NCBI RefSeq assembly: GCF_028680575.1
Contig: NZ_JAPCKI010000005.1
Coordinates: 124,001-188,000, forward strand
Length of the DNA stretch: 64,000 nt
Direction: 5' to 3'
DNA from: Acidovorax benzenivorans
Lineage (GTDB): Bacteria > Pseudomonadota > Gammaproteobacteria > Burkholderiales > Burkholderiaceae_C
Part shown: positions 34,095 through 44,393 of the stretch, piece after piece
How positions within the stretch are numbered: position 1 is the stretch's first letter
Layout of the letters: every line of letters begins with the position of its first letter
Notes under the pieces: model-generated
What the model was told of the DNA's origin: nothing
The model's database searches: none
Seen by the model: the letters and a program-made list of their open reading frames with translations, nothing else
Translations under genes and position numbers: made by a program

Positions 34095-36763
34095 GCGGGC
34101 ACCCCTTGTTCTGCCGTGGCCCTGCCATGCAGTCGGCGCAGGTCTTCCACGATGCCTTGTTGCGCGCTGATGCTCAAGTCAATCACCTCGCGGGCCTGGA
34201 CCACGTAGTAGGCCAATTGCTCGTCGCTGCGGCCCATGGACTCGCGGAGGGCACCCTCAATGCTTTGCAGGCTCTCCATGAGCTTGTCGTTGCTGGCGCT
34301 GAACAGGCCCACACCGTGGTGAAAGGATTCGCCCAGGCTGGACAACTCGATGGCGCTGGCGGCCACCTGTGCGGCCACCTCGTCCACTTTGCCCGCCTGT
34401 GTGCCCAGAGCCTGGGCAAATTGCTGGCCAGCTTGCTCTAGCACCTGGGCGGCGGACTCCACCAGGGCATCGATGGCCGCGCGTTGCTGCACGGCAGCTT
34501 CGTTCACGGATTGCAGCAGGCTGCCCAACTGCTGCGTCATCGCGGTGCGCTCGGTCAGTGCGGCGTTGTCGCGCTCACCCAGGCGCGTCATTTCCTGGCG
34601 TAGCTGGGTGATGACCTCGGCAGCCGCTTGTGGCACGTCCGACGCTGTTTGCAGCAGGCGCGTGAGCGGGGCCTCCAGCGCAGCGCCCAGTGTGGCCAGG
34701 TGCTCTGCCACGGCGGCTTGCAGGGTGTCCAGCCGGTCCACGGCCGCCTGGCCGCGTGCGGCTTCGGCATCGCGCAGGGCGGCTAGCTCCTCGCGCCACA
34801 CGTGGGTCAGTGCCTCCATGCGTTGGCCTTGGGCTTGCACCCACTGGGCTTCGGTGTCGATGCGCGTGCGCAGCAGTGCGTCGGATTGCTCCATCAGCGC
34901 GGTGGCGCTGCCCAATGTGCGGTCCACCTGGGCGTTCAGTCGTTCGCTCACTTGTGAGGCAGTGTTCTCTAGAGCCTGCACCACGGCACGTTGCTGCTCC
35001 GTGGTCTGCGCGCCAGCGCGCCGCCATTCGTCGCTGAGCGTGTGCGTCAGGCCCTCCATGGACTGGCTCCAGCCCGCCAGCCGCTGCGCGTCAGCCTCGC
35101 GTTGCGCCTGGTGGGCTTCGGCCACGGTATGTTGCAACGCAGCCAGCAACGCGCTGGAGCGTTCTTCAAAGGCGTTGTTTGCAGACTGCAGGTGGTGCTC
35201 GATCTGCTGGGCTGCACTGGCCAGTGCAGCGCCGGTTGCCTGTTGCTGTGCGGCGGTCTGTGTGCCTGCGCTTTGCCATTCGGCACTGAGCTTCTGGGCC
35301 ATCTCATGCATGGACTGGGCCCAGCCTGTCAGCCGCTGTTCGTCGGCGGCGCGCTGTGCACCCTGCGCTTCGGTCACCGTTGCTTGCAGCGTGGTGACCA
35401 GGGCTTGAGCTTGCTTTGCAAAGGCCTGGGTGGTCGCTTGCAGTTGCTGGTCCATGTGCTGTGTGGTGCGCTCCAGGGCCTGGCCCATGTCCTGCTGCTG
35501 GGTGAGCGTGTGTGTGCCCACGCGCTGCCATTCGGCGGCCAGGGTGTGGGCCATGTCTTGCATGGAGTGCTCCCAGCCTTGCAGTCGTAGCTGGTCTGAC
35601 TCTGCCTGGGTGGTCTGTTGCTGTGCGGCCGATGCCTGCAGGGAGGCCAACAGGGCTTTCGAGCGTTCGTCGAAAGCCTGCGTGAGCTGCTGCAATGCCC
35701 CTTCAAACTGAGTTGCCAGCGCACCCTGCGTGTGCGTCTGTTGGTCGAGCGCCTGGGCCCATGTGTCGGCCACCTTGCGCGCCGTGCCCTCCCACTGGGC
35801 ACTGAGGGTTTGCAGCTGGTTGCCAGTGTGCTCTCGCAGTCGCTCGTGGGTGCGCTGGGATTCCTGTGCCAGCGTCGCCATGGCCTGCTCCACCACAGGT
35901 CGCATGGCGGCAGTGGCCTGCTGGGCGCTTGCACTCAGGCTGTCTTGCAGCGACATGCCCACGGCCTGCGCCAATCGGGTGTAGGCGGCGGAGGCCTCGC
36001 TGTGAAAGCCCTGCTGCTGCGCCAACAGTTGGTCGTTGAGCTGGCTGTGGCGGCGCTCCAGTCCGTCCATCATGGCTTGCAGGCGGTCGGCAATCAGCGG
36101 CAGTGCCTGTGCCTGCGCTTGCAGGGCCTGCAAGGTGTCTTCGCGCCGCTGGGCTGACGAGAACGTACGGAACAGCGTGGGGATGCGTGCATCCAGCTGG
36201 CGTACTGCCTGCAGCCGTTCTCTGCGGCTCAGGGCCGACAACAGCCCCAGCGCGGCAGATGTGGCGACACCCGCGACGGATGTGCCGAACGACAGACCCA
36301 GCCCCTTGATGGGCGCGGCCAGCGCGTTGCGGATGGACTCCAGGTTGCCCGACGCTTCCAGAGCAAACACGGCACCGTGGAATGTCACCACCATGCCAAC
36401 GAACGTGCCGAGCATGCCCAGCATGACCAGCAGCCCCACCAGGTAGGGCGTGAGTGCGGGGCCAGGCAGGGCCACACGCTCTCCATCGATGCGTTGGCGA
36501 ACCGGGTGGCGCAGTGCGGGGAGCAGGGTCTCCAGCCACGCGTCCAATGCGGGGGGCTCGGTGTGGGCGGCCTCCAGTGCAAGCGCCAGCGAAGCGGTGG
36601 CAGCGCGATAACGCATCAGTTCCCAGGCTCCCAGCAGGTAGGTGGCGGCGATCACCATCGTCATCACCAGCGCCAGCGGGCTGGTGCCCACAAAACCCCA
36701 GCCCACCCAGCCTACGGCCGCCAAGCCCGTGGCGAAGATGGCTGCCATCACACTCTTGTTCAT
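34091..36763 (-). CDS. DUF802 protein: MotA/ExbB-like channel with long coiled-coil tail
   Basis: An 890-residue protein. Hydrophobic segments near residues 5-27, 29-49, 105-128 and 157-178 (IFATGLAAVGWVGWGFV, LALVMTMVIAATYLLGAW, YLVGLLVMLGMLGTFVGMVV, SFGTSVAGVATSAALGLLSA) resemble the four-helix MotA/ExbB/ZorA stator core. The LGMLGTFVGMV and FGTSVAGVATS motifs match the two conserved pore helices of that superfamily. The remaining 700 residues are an Ala/Gln/Glu-rich coiled coil with three near-perfect 84-residue repeats (about 395-645). It is coupled to the MotB-like gene. It probably forms an ion-driven complex with a long cytoplasmic shaft; its task is unknown. Confidence 0.85.
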   Translation of the reverse strand: MNKSVMAAIFATGLAAVGWVGWGFVGTSPLALVMTMVIAATYLLGAWELMRYRAATASLALALEAAHTEPPALDAWLETLLPALRHPVRQRIDGERVALPGPALTPYLVGLLVMLGMLGTFVGMVVTFHGAVFALEASGNLESIRNALAAPIKGLGLSFGTSVAGVATSAALGLLSALSRRERLQAVRQLDARIPTLFRTFSSAQRREDTLQALQAQAQALPLIADRLQAMMDGLERRHSQLNDQLLAQQQGFHSEASAAYTRLAQAVGMSLQDSLSASAQQATAAMRPVVEQAMATLAQESQRTHERLREHTGNQLQTLSAQWEGTARKVADTWAQALDQQTHTQGALATQFEGALQQLTQAFDERSKALLASLQASAAQQQTTQAESDQLRLQGWEHSMQDMAHTLAAEWQRVGTHTLTQQQDMGQALERTTQHMDQQLQATTQAFAKQAQALVTTLQATVTEAQGAQRAADEQRLTGWAQSMHEMAQKLSAEWQSAGTQTAAQQQATGAALASAAQQIEHHLQSANNAFEERSSALLAALQHTVAEAHQAQREADAQRLAGWSQSMEGLTHTLSDEWRRAGAQTTEQQRAVVQALENTASQVSERLNAQVDRTLGSATALMEQSDALLRTRIDTEAQWVQAQGQRMEALTHVWREELAALRDAEAARGQAAVDRLDTLQAAVAEHLATLGAALEAPLTRLLQTASDVPQAAAEVITQLRQEMTRLGERDNAALTERTAMTQQLGSLLQSVNEAAVQQRAAIDALVESAAQVLEQAGQQFAQALGTQAGKVDEVAAQVAASAIELSSLGESFHHGVGLFSASNDKLMESLQSIEGALRESMGRSDEQLAYYVVQAREVIDLSISAQQGIVEDLRRLHGRATAEQGVPA

Positions 36764-37560
36764 TCTCGTTGTCCTGTTGTGTCGTTCTGGGCTGCTTCCA
36801 GCAGCCCCGTGATCGGTTCCATGCGCGCTTGTAGCTCTGCCATCAGCAGGGCCTGCATGTCGCGCTCAAAGGCCCACAGCCAGCCACCGGCCTGCCGCCA
36901 GCGCGCTGGCTCATCTGCCAGCGCCTGCACCATCAGCCTGTGCTGGTGTTGCCGGTGGCGGTGTGCCAGACGGCGCTCCAGGTGCGCAGGGAGCAAGGCC
37001 CACAGCCGTTGCTCACGCGGTGCCAGCATGCGCTCCATGACGGCGTCCAGCGCTGCGACTTGGCGCAATGTGGCGGTGCCTTGTGCGATGGTCTGGCGCA
37101 CCTGCGTCCTCAGGGCCTGCAGCCGCAGCTCTATTTGCTTTTGCAGGTCCAGATAGCGTGGTGCATGTGTGGCGAAATCGGTATCTACCATCGGGTCGGG
37201 CAGCTCCACGGGCGTGTTGTCAGCACGAGCCCGCTGCGGCTTGGGCGCTGCAGGTTTGGTGGTCAGCAGTGCTTCGAGGTCGACCCGTGCCTGTTGCACA
37301 AGGCCTGTCAGTGCGGCCACATTCAGCGCCAACGCTGGGCACTGTGCGGCGGCCGCCTGCGATGGCAGGGACTCGATCGCGTGCAGCGCCCGGCTGAGCT
37401 GTACGGCATCCACGGTTCCCAGCCACTGGCTCAGCTGCTCCGCCACATCGGGTGCCTTGGAGGCTGATGAGGGATGCGTCGTTCGCTCACTGGCTTCCCG
37501 CGTCCATTGCTGGAGCAGGACCACAAGGGGTGAGCTGTTGAGTCGGTGGTGTTGGGTCAT
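36760..37560 (-). CDS. DUF3348 protein, first gene of the MotAB-like operon
   Basis: A 266-residue soluble helical protein: RLNSSPLVVLLQQWTREASE at the front, LSQWLGTVDAVQLSRALHAI, a central DTDFATHAPRYLDLQKQIEL and a C-terminal QAGGWLWAFERDMQALLMAE. This matches DUF3348, which in Burkholderiales occurs next to DUF802. The ATG at 37560 aligns with the family start; an upstream ATG at 37620 adds 20 residues. It overlaps the DUF802 start by 4 bp. No enzymatic motif is evident; it may regulate or assemble the channel. Confidence 0.78.
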   Translation of the reverse strand: MTQHHRLNSSPLVVLLQQWTREASERTTHPSSASKAPDVAEQLSQWLGTVDAVQLSRALHAIESLPSQAAAAQCPALALNVAALTGLVQQARVDLEALLTTKPAAPKPQRARADNTPVELPDPMVDTDFATHAPRYLDLQKQIELRLQALRTQVRQTIAQGTATLRQVAALDAVMERMLAPREQRLWALLPAHLERRLAHRHRQHQHRLMVQALADEPARWRQAGGWLWAFERDMQALLMAELQARMEPITGLLEAAQNDTTGQRE

Positions 37561-37896
37561 CCCGTGGAGGCTATGCACTGGGTAGGCACTGCCGAGCGGG
37601 GGGGCCGGCGGCGCGTGCATCGGGGAACGGGTCCCCTTTAGGCAAAGCCCGCTATTTTCGCAGGAACGGAAGAGCAGCCCATTGGTCAGCGCCTGGCGTT
37701 GCAGCTGTTACACATGAGAAGGGCGCAGAACGGCGCCTCACAAAGGCCCCGCCTATTGCCAATTGCCTGTTGCGAGGGGGCTCAACAGGATGTCGTTTCT
37801 CCAACAGGCCATCGGGCCGGCTGCAGCCACCAACGCCGCGATTTCAGGCCAAAAGACGGCTGGGGCCATCTAGCTGGTGCGATTCACGCTTCAGCC
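37561..37896. other. Gap between boxA and the DUF3348 operon
   Basis: About 336 bp without a supported gene. It should hold the promoter of the DUF3348 operon (minus strand) and the end of the boxCBA transcript. I found no strong hairpin with a T-run. Confidence 0.35.
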
Positions 37897-39180
37897 TCAG
37901 TACGTCTCCAGATGCAGCCGCCCCTCGCGCTGCAGTGCCGCCCCCAGGGCCTCCCAGCTCAGCCCCGCCTCCTGTGCGATGTCACGCAGTGCCATCACCA
38001 CGCCTTCTTCCATGCCCTTGAGGCCGCAGACGTAGAAGTGGCTGTTGTCATCGCGCAGCAGGGCCAGCAGGTCGGCGTCGCGCTCGCGCATCAGGTCTTG
38101 CACATAGCGCTTGGGCTGCCCGGGCGTGCGGGAGAAAGCCAGGTTGATGTCGATGAAGTCCTTGGGCAGGCTTTGCAAGGGCCCGAAGTAGGGCAGCTCC
38201 TGCTGCGTGCGGGCGCCGAAGAACAGCATGAGCTTGCCGCCCTCAAACTTGCCGCTGTTGCGCAAGCGTCGCCGCCACTCGGTCATGGCGCGCATGGGGG
38301 CGCTGCCCGTGCCGGTGCAGATCATCACGATGTGCGATCGTGGGTGGTTGGGCATGAGGAAGCTGCTGCCGAACGGCCCCACCACCTGCACCTTGTCGCC
38401 CACCTTCAGGTCGCAGACATAGTTGGATGCCACGCCACGCACGGGGTTGCCGTCGTGGTCCACGGTCACGCGCTTCACCGTCAAAGCCAGGTTGTTGTAG
38501 CCGGGCCGCTCGCCGTTGCGTGGGCTGGCGACCGAGTATTGGCGAGCGTGGTGCGGCTTGCCCAGTGCATCGGTGCCCGGTGGGATGATGCCTATCGATT
38601 GCCCCTCCAGCACGGGAAAGGGCATGCTGCCGAAGTCGAGCACCACGTGGTGGGTCTCACTCTCAAAGCCAGCCTCGGTGCAATTGAAGTTGCCGACCAC
38701 GGTGGCGGTGGTCGGGCTTTTGGGCGGAAACAGGTTCGTATAAGGATGAGCGGCAGACCAGGGCGGCACCGTGGCTCCGTACTGTGCGGAGCGGAATACC
38801 TGTGTGCCTGGTTCTGCAGGCGCTTCGGGGGCTTGCTGCAGCGTCGTCGCCTCTGTGGCGGGCTCTCCGCCTGCTGCGACCAGTTCATGGGGGGCGAGCT
38901 CGCCCGGCAGTTCTTCCCAGCTGAACTGTTCGTCAATGGTGTAGGCACGGGCCACTGGCACCGCACGCCAGTTGTCGATAGAGCCCGTGGGGCAAGGCGA
39001 TATGCAGGCCATGCAGCCGTTGCACACATCGGCTCGCACCACGTAGTTGTTGTCGTCGTGTGTGATCGCGTTGACCGGACAGGTGGCCTCGCAGGTGTTG
39101 CAGCGAATGCAGATCTCCGGGTCTATCAGATGTTGCTTCAGGATGCCGTTGTCGATCAGCGTGTGGGTTTCCATAATCAT
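37897..39180 (-). CDS. boxA: Benzoyl-CoA 2,3-epoxidase reductase component BoxA
   Basis: A 427-residue iron-sulfur flavoprotein that passes electrons from NADPH to BoxB, which forms 2,3-epoxybenzoyl-CoA with O2. Two 4Fe-4S motifs lie at about residues 24-35 ([12 protein letters not shown]) and 53-64 ([12 protein letters not shown]). The reductase half is FNR-like, with [15 protein letters not shown] for FAD and [12 protein letters not shown] for NADPH. Length and domain order fit the BoxA family. It is last in the boxC-boxB-boxA minus-strand unit, 141 bp after boxB. Confidence 0.95.
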   Translation of the reverse strand: MIMETHTLIDNGILKQHLIDPEICIRCNTCEATCPVNAITHDDNNYVVRADVCNGCMACISPCPTGSIDNWRAVPVARAYTIDEQFSWEELPGELAPHELVAAGGEPATEATTLQQAPEAPAEPGTQVFRSAQYGATVPPWSAAHPYTNLFPPKSPTTATVVGNFNCTEAGFESETHHVVLDFGSMPFPVLEGQSIGIIPPGTDALGKPHHARQYSVASPRNGERPGYNNLALTVKRVTVDHDGNPVRGVASNYVCDLKVGDKVQVVGPFGSSFLMPNHPRSHIVMICTGTGSAPMRAMTEWRRRLRNSGKFEGGKLMLFFGARTQQELPYFGPLQSLPKDFIDINLAFSRTPGQPKRYVQDLMRERDADLLALLRDDNSHFYVCGLKGMEEGVVMALRDIAQEAGLSWEALGAALQREGRLHLETY

Positions 39181-39321
39181 TTTTCGGGCAATGTCTGTCG
39201 ACTGGTGCTGTGACCTTGCATACGTTGGCTGCCCTCTGTCAATGCAGAGCAGAACCGCCTTGCCTGGCCGCAGGCGCCGTGTTGCCTCAGTGCGAGGCTG
39301 GCGCTGGCGGCTCGGCAGCGA

Positions 39322-40749
<1,428 letters not shown>

Positions 40750-40811
40750 GAATGTCTCCTCGTTGGATGGAAAACCGACTACCCGTTCGGCCCGAACGGT
40801 CGGGGTTGGGG

Positions 40812-42482
40812 CTAGACGCGGTTCAGATCGAAGCCGGCTTTCTGGCCAGTGCCATAGACCTTGAGCGCACCTTTTTCACCCACGGCGTTCGGGCGATTGA
40901 ATATCCAGTTTTGCCAGGCGGTCAGGCGGCCGAAGATGCGGGTGTTCATGTTCTCCTTGCTGGCAAAGCGCAGGTTGGCTTCCAGGCCGGTAAGCGAGTC
41001 GGGTGACATGGCGGCGCGCTCTTCGATGGCGATGCGGATCTCGTCATCCCAGTCGATATCGTCCGGGGCTGCGGTCACCAGGCCCAGCGCCAGGGCCGCA
41101 TCGGCATCCAGCGGCTTGCCGACGGCTGCGCGGGCAGCCTCCATGGGCGTGGCGTCTTCGTAGAAGCGGCGCTGCAAGCGGCTCTGGTCGTTCACCATGG
41201 GCAGCAGGCCGAAGTTGAATTCATTGAGCGTGAGGTGGGGCGCGCGCTCCGCGTCGTCGGGCAGGGCAAGCATGTAGGTGCGGTCTGCGGCAAAGGCCAG
41301 TTCGGCCAGTGAGCCCGCAAACGCAGAACCCGTCTCCAACAGCGCAAACAGGCTGCGCGAAGACACATCAAGCCGTGCGAACGTGCGGCGCAGCGCACCC
41401 ACCGTTTCGCGTACCAGCCAGTGGTCCTGGTGGGCCAGCAAGGTGGCATCGTTGGCAAGCACTGCCTGCGCGTCCCCCTCTGTTTTCAGCAACCAGGTGC
41501 CAATGTCCAGTTCGTTGGTGCGCAGGTTCAGGATGGCGTCGTCCAGCTCGCGGGCCAGGGCCAGCGGCCACCAGGCGGCGCCCGCTGCTTCAATGGCTGC
41601 AGTGTCTGTGGGTTGTGGCCCTTTGGGCGCTTGGATGCACAAAGTGGCCGTGCGCCGCACGCGATCGATGTCCACCGCCACGTGCTGGTAACGCATGCCG
41701 TCGGCATGGTCCTGCCGCTCCACGCGTGGCAGAGCAATGCCTTGCGCGGCGCTGGGGCGGGTGCTGGTGTGCGCCAAGGCTGCTGCACGCTCTTGCACCG
41801 CGGCGGCAAATTGCGCAGGCTTGGCGATACGGTCCACCAGGCGCCAGTCCACCGCGCGCTGGCCGCGCACGCCCTCCACGCTGGTGCAGAAGATATCGGC
41901 CAGATCGTGGCGCACGTGGCGCTTGTCCGTGACGCGTGTCAGCCCACCCGTGCCCGGCAGTACGCCCAGCAGGGGCACTTCGGGCAGCGATACGGCAGAC
42001 GAACGGTCATCGACCAGGATGATTTCGTCGCATGCCAGCGCCAGCTCATAGCCACCGCCCGCGCAGGCGCCGTTCACTGCCGCAATGAACTTGATGCCGG
42101 AGTGCTTGGAGGAGTCTTCAATGCCGTTGCGCGTCTCGTTGGTGAACTTGCAGAAGTTGACCTTCCAGGCGTGGCTGGAGACCCCCAGCATGAAGATGTT
42201 GGCGCCCGAGCAAAAGATGCGGTCCTTGTCACTGGTGACGATGACGCTGCGCACGTCGGGGTGCTCGAAGCGGATGCGGTTGAGCGCGTCGTGCAGCTCA
42301 ATGTCCACCCCCAGGTCATAGCTGTTGAGCTTGAGCTTGTAGCCAGGACGGATGCCGCCGTCCTCCGCAATGTCGAGTGATAGCCGCGCAACGGCGCCCT
42401 CGACCGACAAAGTCCAGTGGCGGTATTGCGTGGGGTTGGTGCGGTAGTCAACGCGTTCAAGGGCGTGAGTGGAATCTGCCAT
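40812..42482 (-). CDS. boxC: 2,3-epoxybenzoyl-CoA dihydrolase BoxC
   Basis: A 556-residue enzyme with a crotonase domain. It opens 2,3-epoxybenzoyl-CoA with two waters to give 3,4-dehydroadipyl-CoA semialdehyde and formate. The crotonase core has VIVTSDKDRIFCSGANIFML and FIAAVNGACAGGGYELALAC (about 150), then LPEVPLLGVLPGTGGL. The start at 42482 is preceded by GGAG with good spacing and gives the standard family length; the frame extends upstream only into operator DNA. It is the first gene of the boxCBA unit. Confidence 0.95.
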   Translation of the reverse strand: MADSTHALERVDYRTNPTQYRHWTLSVEGAVARLSLDIAEDGGIRPGYKLKLNSYDLGVDIELHDALNRIRFEHPDVRSVIVTSDKDRIFCSGANIFMLGVSSHAWKVNFCKFTNETRNGIEDSSKHSGIKFIAAVNGACAGGGYELALACDEIILVDDRSSAVSLPEVPLLGVLPGTGGLTRVTDKRHVRHDLADIFCTSVEGVRGQRAVDWRLVDRIAKPAQFAAAVQERAAALAHTSTRPSAAQGIALPRVERQDHADGMRYQHVAVDIDRVRRTATLCIQAPKGPQPTDTAAIEAAGAAWWPLALARELDDAILNLRTNELDIGTWLLKTEGDAQAVLANDATLLAHQDHWLVRETVGALRRTFARLDVSSRSLFALLETGSAFAGSLAELAFAADRTYMLALPDDAERAPHLTLNEFNFGLLPMVNDQSRLQRRFYEDATPMEAARAAVGKPLDADAALALGLVTAAPDDIDWDDEIRIAIEERAAMSPDSLTGLEANLRFASKENMNTRIFGRLTAWQNWIFNRPNAVGEKGALKVYGTGQKAGFDLNRV

Positions 42483-42503
42483 AAGGTCTCCGTGGAGAAT
42501 TAA

Positions 42504-42517
42504 TGCAATATAGTGCT
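42504..42517. promoter_or_regulatory. BoxR operator, downstream half of the boxC control region
   Basis: TGCAATATAGTGCT, a TGCA-N6-TGCW site that differs by one base from the site before the opposite operon (43737-43750). It lies between the boxC promoter and its start codon. The TGCA-N6-TGCA pattern is that reported for BoxR in Azoarcus. Confidence 0.7.
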
Positions 42518-42534
42518 TGTTTTTGCAACTGATG

Positions 42535-42548
42535 TGCATCATGGTGCA
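42535..42548. promoter_or_regulatory. BoxR operator over the boxC -10 region
   Basis: TGCATCATGGTGCA is an exact TGCA-N6-TGCA. It covers the predicted -10 hexamer (ATCATG read on the plus strand at 42538-42543). Binding here would block transcription. Confidence 0.75.
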
Positions 42549-42566
42549 TGTTTTGTGGCGTGTCAA
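42538..42566 (-). promoter_or_regulatory. Promoter of boxCBA
   Basis: On the minus strand TTGACA (42566-42561) and CATGAT (42543-42538) are spaced exactly 17 bp. The start codon of boxC is 56 bp downstream. The -10 lies inside a BoxR site. Confidence 0.65.
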
Positions 42567-42742
42567 TGCATTTTTATGCCGATGGCATTGCTGCAGACAG
42601 CGCTCGAAAGCGCCGCGTCGGGGCGTAGGGAAGAGCGCTGGAAGGGGGGGCACACTGCCCGCCGTGGTGACAGGCGTTGTGCAGCGCGGGGGCAGAGTGT
42701 GTGCAGGGGCGGCGGTGTCAGCGCGCGCCCTGGTGCGGAGTG

Positions 42743-43684
42743 TTATGCCGCGCGGGCCATGGCCTTGCGCACACTGGCACTCAATGTTTGCAGGCTTTGC
42801 TCGGGCGTCTGGCCTGAGGTATCCACCGTGATTTCGGCCTTGGAGTAGAAGGCTGCGCGCCCGTCCAGGATGCGCTTGAGGTCGTCCATGGCCTCTTTGC
42901 TGGCGGCCATCGGGCGCATATCGCCCTGGGCCACCACGCGCCCCATGTGCTCCTCGGGGGTGGCTCGCAGCCACACGGTGGTGCAGTGGGCCAGCAATTC
43001 GTTGAAAGTGGCGGGGTCCGACACGATGCCGCCGGGCGTGGCGATGACCACCTCACTGTGGATCTGTATGGTTTCCTCCAGCGCCCTGCGCTCGTAGCGG
43101 CGGTAGGCGGTGGTGCCGTACAGATCGTGGATCTCGCGCACGCTGCACCCGGCCAGTGCTTCAATGGCGCGGCTCAGTTCGATGAATGGAACATCCAGTT
43201 CGCGCGCCAGCAGCGGCCCCAATGTGGACTTGCCAGCTCCCCGTAAGCCCACCAGCGCGATACGGCCGTGCCTCGCGGTGTCGTTGTGGCCACCACTCAG
43301 CAGCTCGTGCAGCGCCATACGGGCGCGGCGCAGCTCGGACTCGCTGCGATGCTCCAGCAGTTCCCGGATCAGCAGCCATTCGGGCGACAGCGTCGTGAAA
43401 TCGCCCACCAGCTCCGCCAGAGAGCAGTGAAGTGCATGGGCCACCTGCTGCAGCACCAGGATGGAGGCATTGCCAGTGCCGTACTCCAAATTCGCCAAGT
43501 GGCGTTCCGACACGTCGGCGGCCACCGCCACCGCCTTGCGGGTCAGGCCCCGCTGCGCGCGCAGGTTGCGGACCCGCTCGCCCAGTGCCACCAAGAGGGG
43601 GTTTTTGGGCTCCTCGCCCGTGGGCGGCGCCCCCTCTTGCGCGAAGGCGGGTGCCAGCAGCCCCGCCGTTTCTGTTTCGTTCAT
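42743..43684 (-). CDS. boxR: BoxR, benzoyl-CoA-responsive repressor (HTH plus shikimate kinase-like domain)
   Basis: A 313-residue two-domain regulator. An XRE-type HTH occupies about residues 35-95 (LRAQRGLTRKAVAVAADVSE, LEYGTGNASILVLQQVAHAL). A shikimate-kinase-like domain with a Walker A motif GLRGAGKSTLGPLLARELDV follows. In Azoarcus BoxR binds benzoyl-CoA through this domain and releases box promoters. The ATG at 43684 has AAAGGA upstream; other in-frame ATGs lie 2 and 5 codons earlier. It sits between the boxC promoter and the plus-strand operon, next to TGCA-N6-TGCW sites on each side. Confidence 0.92.
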   Translation of the reverse strand: MNETETAGLLAPAFAQEGAPPTGEEPKNPLLVALGERVRNLRAQRGLTRKAVAVAADVSERHLANLEYGTGNASILVLQQVAHALHCSLAELVGDFTTLSPEWLLIRELLEHRSESELRRARMALHELLSGGHNDTARHGRIALVGLRGAGKSTLGPLLARELDVPFIELSRAIEALAGCSVREIHDLYGTTAYRRYERRALEETIQIHSEVVIATPGGIVSDPATFNELLAHCTTVWLRATPEEHMGRVVAQGDMRPMAASKEAMDDLKRILDGRAAFYSKAEITVDTSGQTPEQSLQTLSASVRKAMARAA

Positions 43685-43736
43685 ACCCATCCTTTTCATG
43701 GAGCACCCTGGCCTTCCTCAGGGAAAACGCCATGCA

Positions 43737-43750
43737 TGCACTATAGTGCT
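43737..43750. promoter_or_regulatory. BoxR operator between boxR and the plus-strand operon
   Basis: TGCACTATAGTGCT contains a perfect 12-base palindrome (GCACTATAGTGC). Its last base is the first base of the plus-strand -35 element. An extra TGCA (43733-43736) abuts it. It could control both boxR and the divergent operon. Confidence 0.75.
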
Positions 43751-43778
43751 TGACATGGATCTTTTAGGTAACTATGGT
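43750..43778 (+). promoter_or_regulatory. Promoter of the DUF4863-boxD-bclA operon
   Basis: TTGACA (43750-43755) and TATGGT (43773-43778) are spaced 17 bp. The -35 starts at the edge of the BoxR palindrome. Confidence 0.65.
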
Positions 43779-43876
43779 TCATAGATTGGCAAAATACTGC
43801 ATGTTTTTGATGCGCGCAAGGCGGTGGATCAAAAACGGTGCAGATTGGGCCCCGACTCTAGCTGCACCCATTGCCC

Positions 43877-44344
43877 ATGTCCGACAAAACTGCATTTCAC
43901 CAAGCCTTGGTCGATCTGACCGCCCAACTTGATGGCAGACCCCTGGATGCTGCCCTGGCGAACTGGCTCAACACCGCGCATGGCCCCGCCAGTGCGACCT
44001 ACCAACGCCTGCGGGAGGCGTGTATTCAGGGTGCGCGTGAGGGCTGGTTGTGCGAACGCGAGGGCGGCGGTATTCGTTATGGCCGCGTGTTCAGGCCTGA
44101 GGACGCCTTGCACCGGTTTTCGGTGGATGTGGTGGACATGCAGGACATCGCCGGGCCTCACCACACCCATCCACAGGGTGAGATCGATTTGATCATGCCG
44201 CTGGAGGGGGATGCGTTGTTTGACGGCCACCCTGCTGGCTGGTGCGTCTACCCGCCCGGCAGTGCCCATCACCCCACCGTGGCACAGGGCAGGGCCCTGG
44301 TGCTGTACCTGTTGCCGGAAGGTCAGATCCATTTCACCCGGTAG
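43877..44344 (+). CDS. DUF4863 protein (4-hydroxylaminobenzoate lyase-like)
   Basis: A 155-residue protein with a helical N-terminal half and a cupin-like C-terminal half: MQDIAGPHHTHPQGEIDLIM and WCVYPPGSAHHPTVAQGRAL. The HHTHPQGE and SAHHP residues could bind a metal. The family includes PnbB-type hydroxylaminobenzoate lyases. It is regularly found next to box genes, where its role is not established. It is first in the plus-strand benzoate operon. An in-frame TTG two codons upstream is an alternative start. Confidence 0.78.
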   Translation: MSDKTAFHQALVDLTAQLDGRPLDAALANWLNTAHGPASATYQRLREACIQGAREGWLCEREGGGIRYGRVFRPEDALHRFSVDVVDMQDIAGPHHTHPQGEIDLIMPLEGDALFDGHPAGWCVYPPGSAHHPTVAQGRALVLYLLPEGQIHFTR

Positions 44345-44393
44345 CGCCAGCGTTGCTGCTCCCATTTCCCCTTTGTTCTGAAAGATTGACTGC

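Noticed and set aside
32839-37560. Calling the MotA/MotB-like operon a Zorya defence system
   Set aside because: No ZorC, ZorD helicase or ZorE nuclease is present. The neighbours are DUF2894 and DUF3348 proteins and metabolic genes, so only the membrane architecture is comparable.
37727-37743. GGCGC...GGCGCC hairpin as the boxCBA terminator
   Set aside because: The stem is short and no T-run follows on the minus strand.
42524-42538. A third BoxR site TGCA-N7-TGCA
   Set aside because: The spacer is seven rather than six bases; it may be accidental in this TGCA-rich stretch.
42483-42974. N-terminal extension of BoxC to 720 residues
   Set aside because: It would overlap boxR and the operator region. 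The ATG at 42482 has a ribosome binding site and gives the family length.
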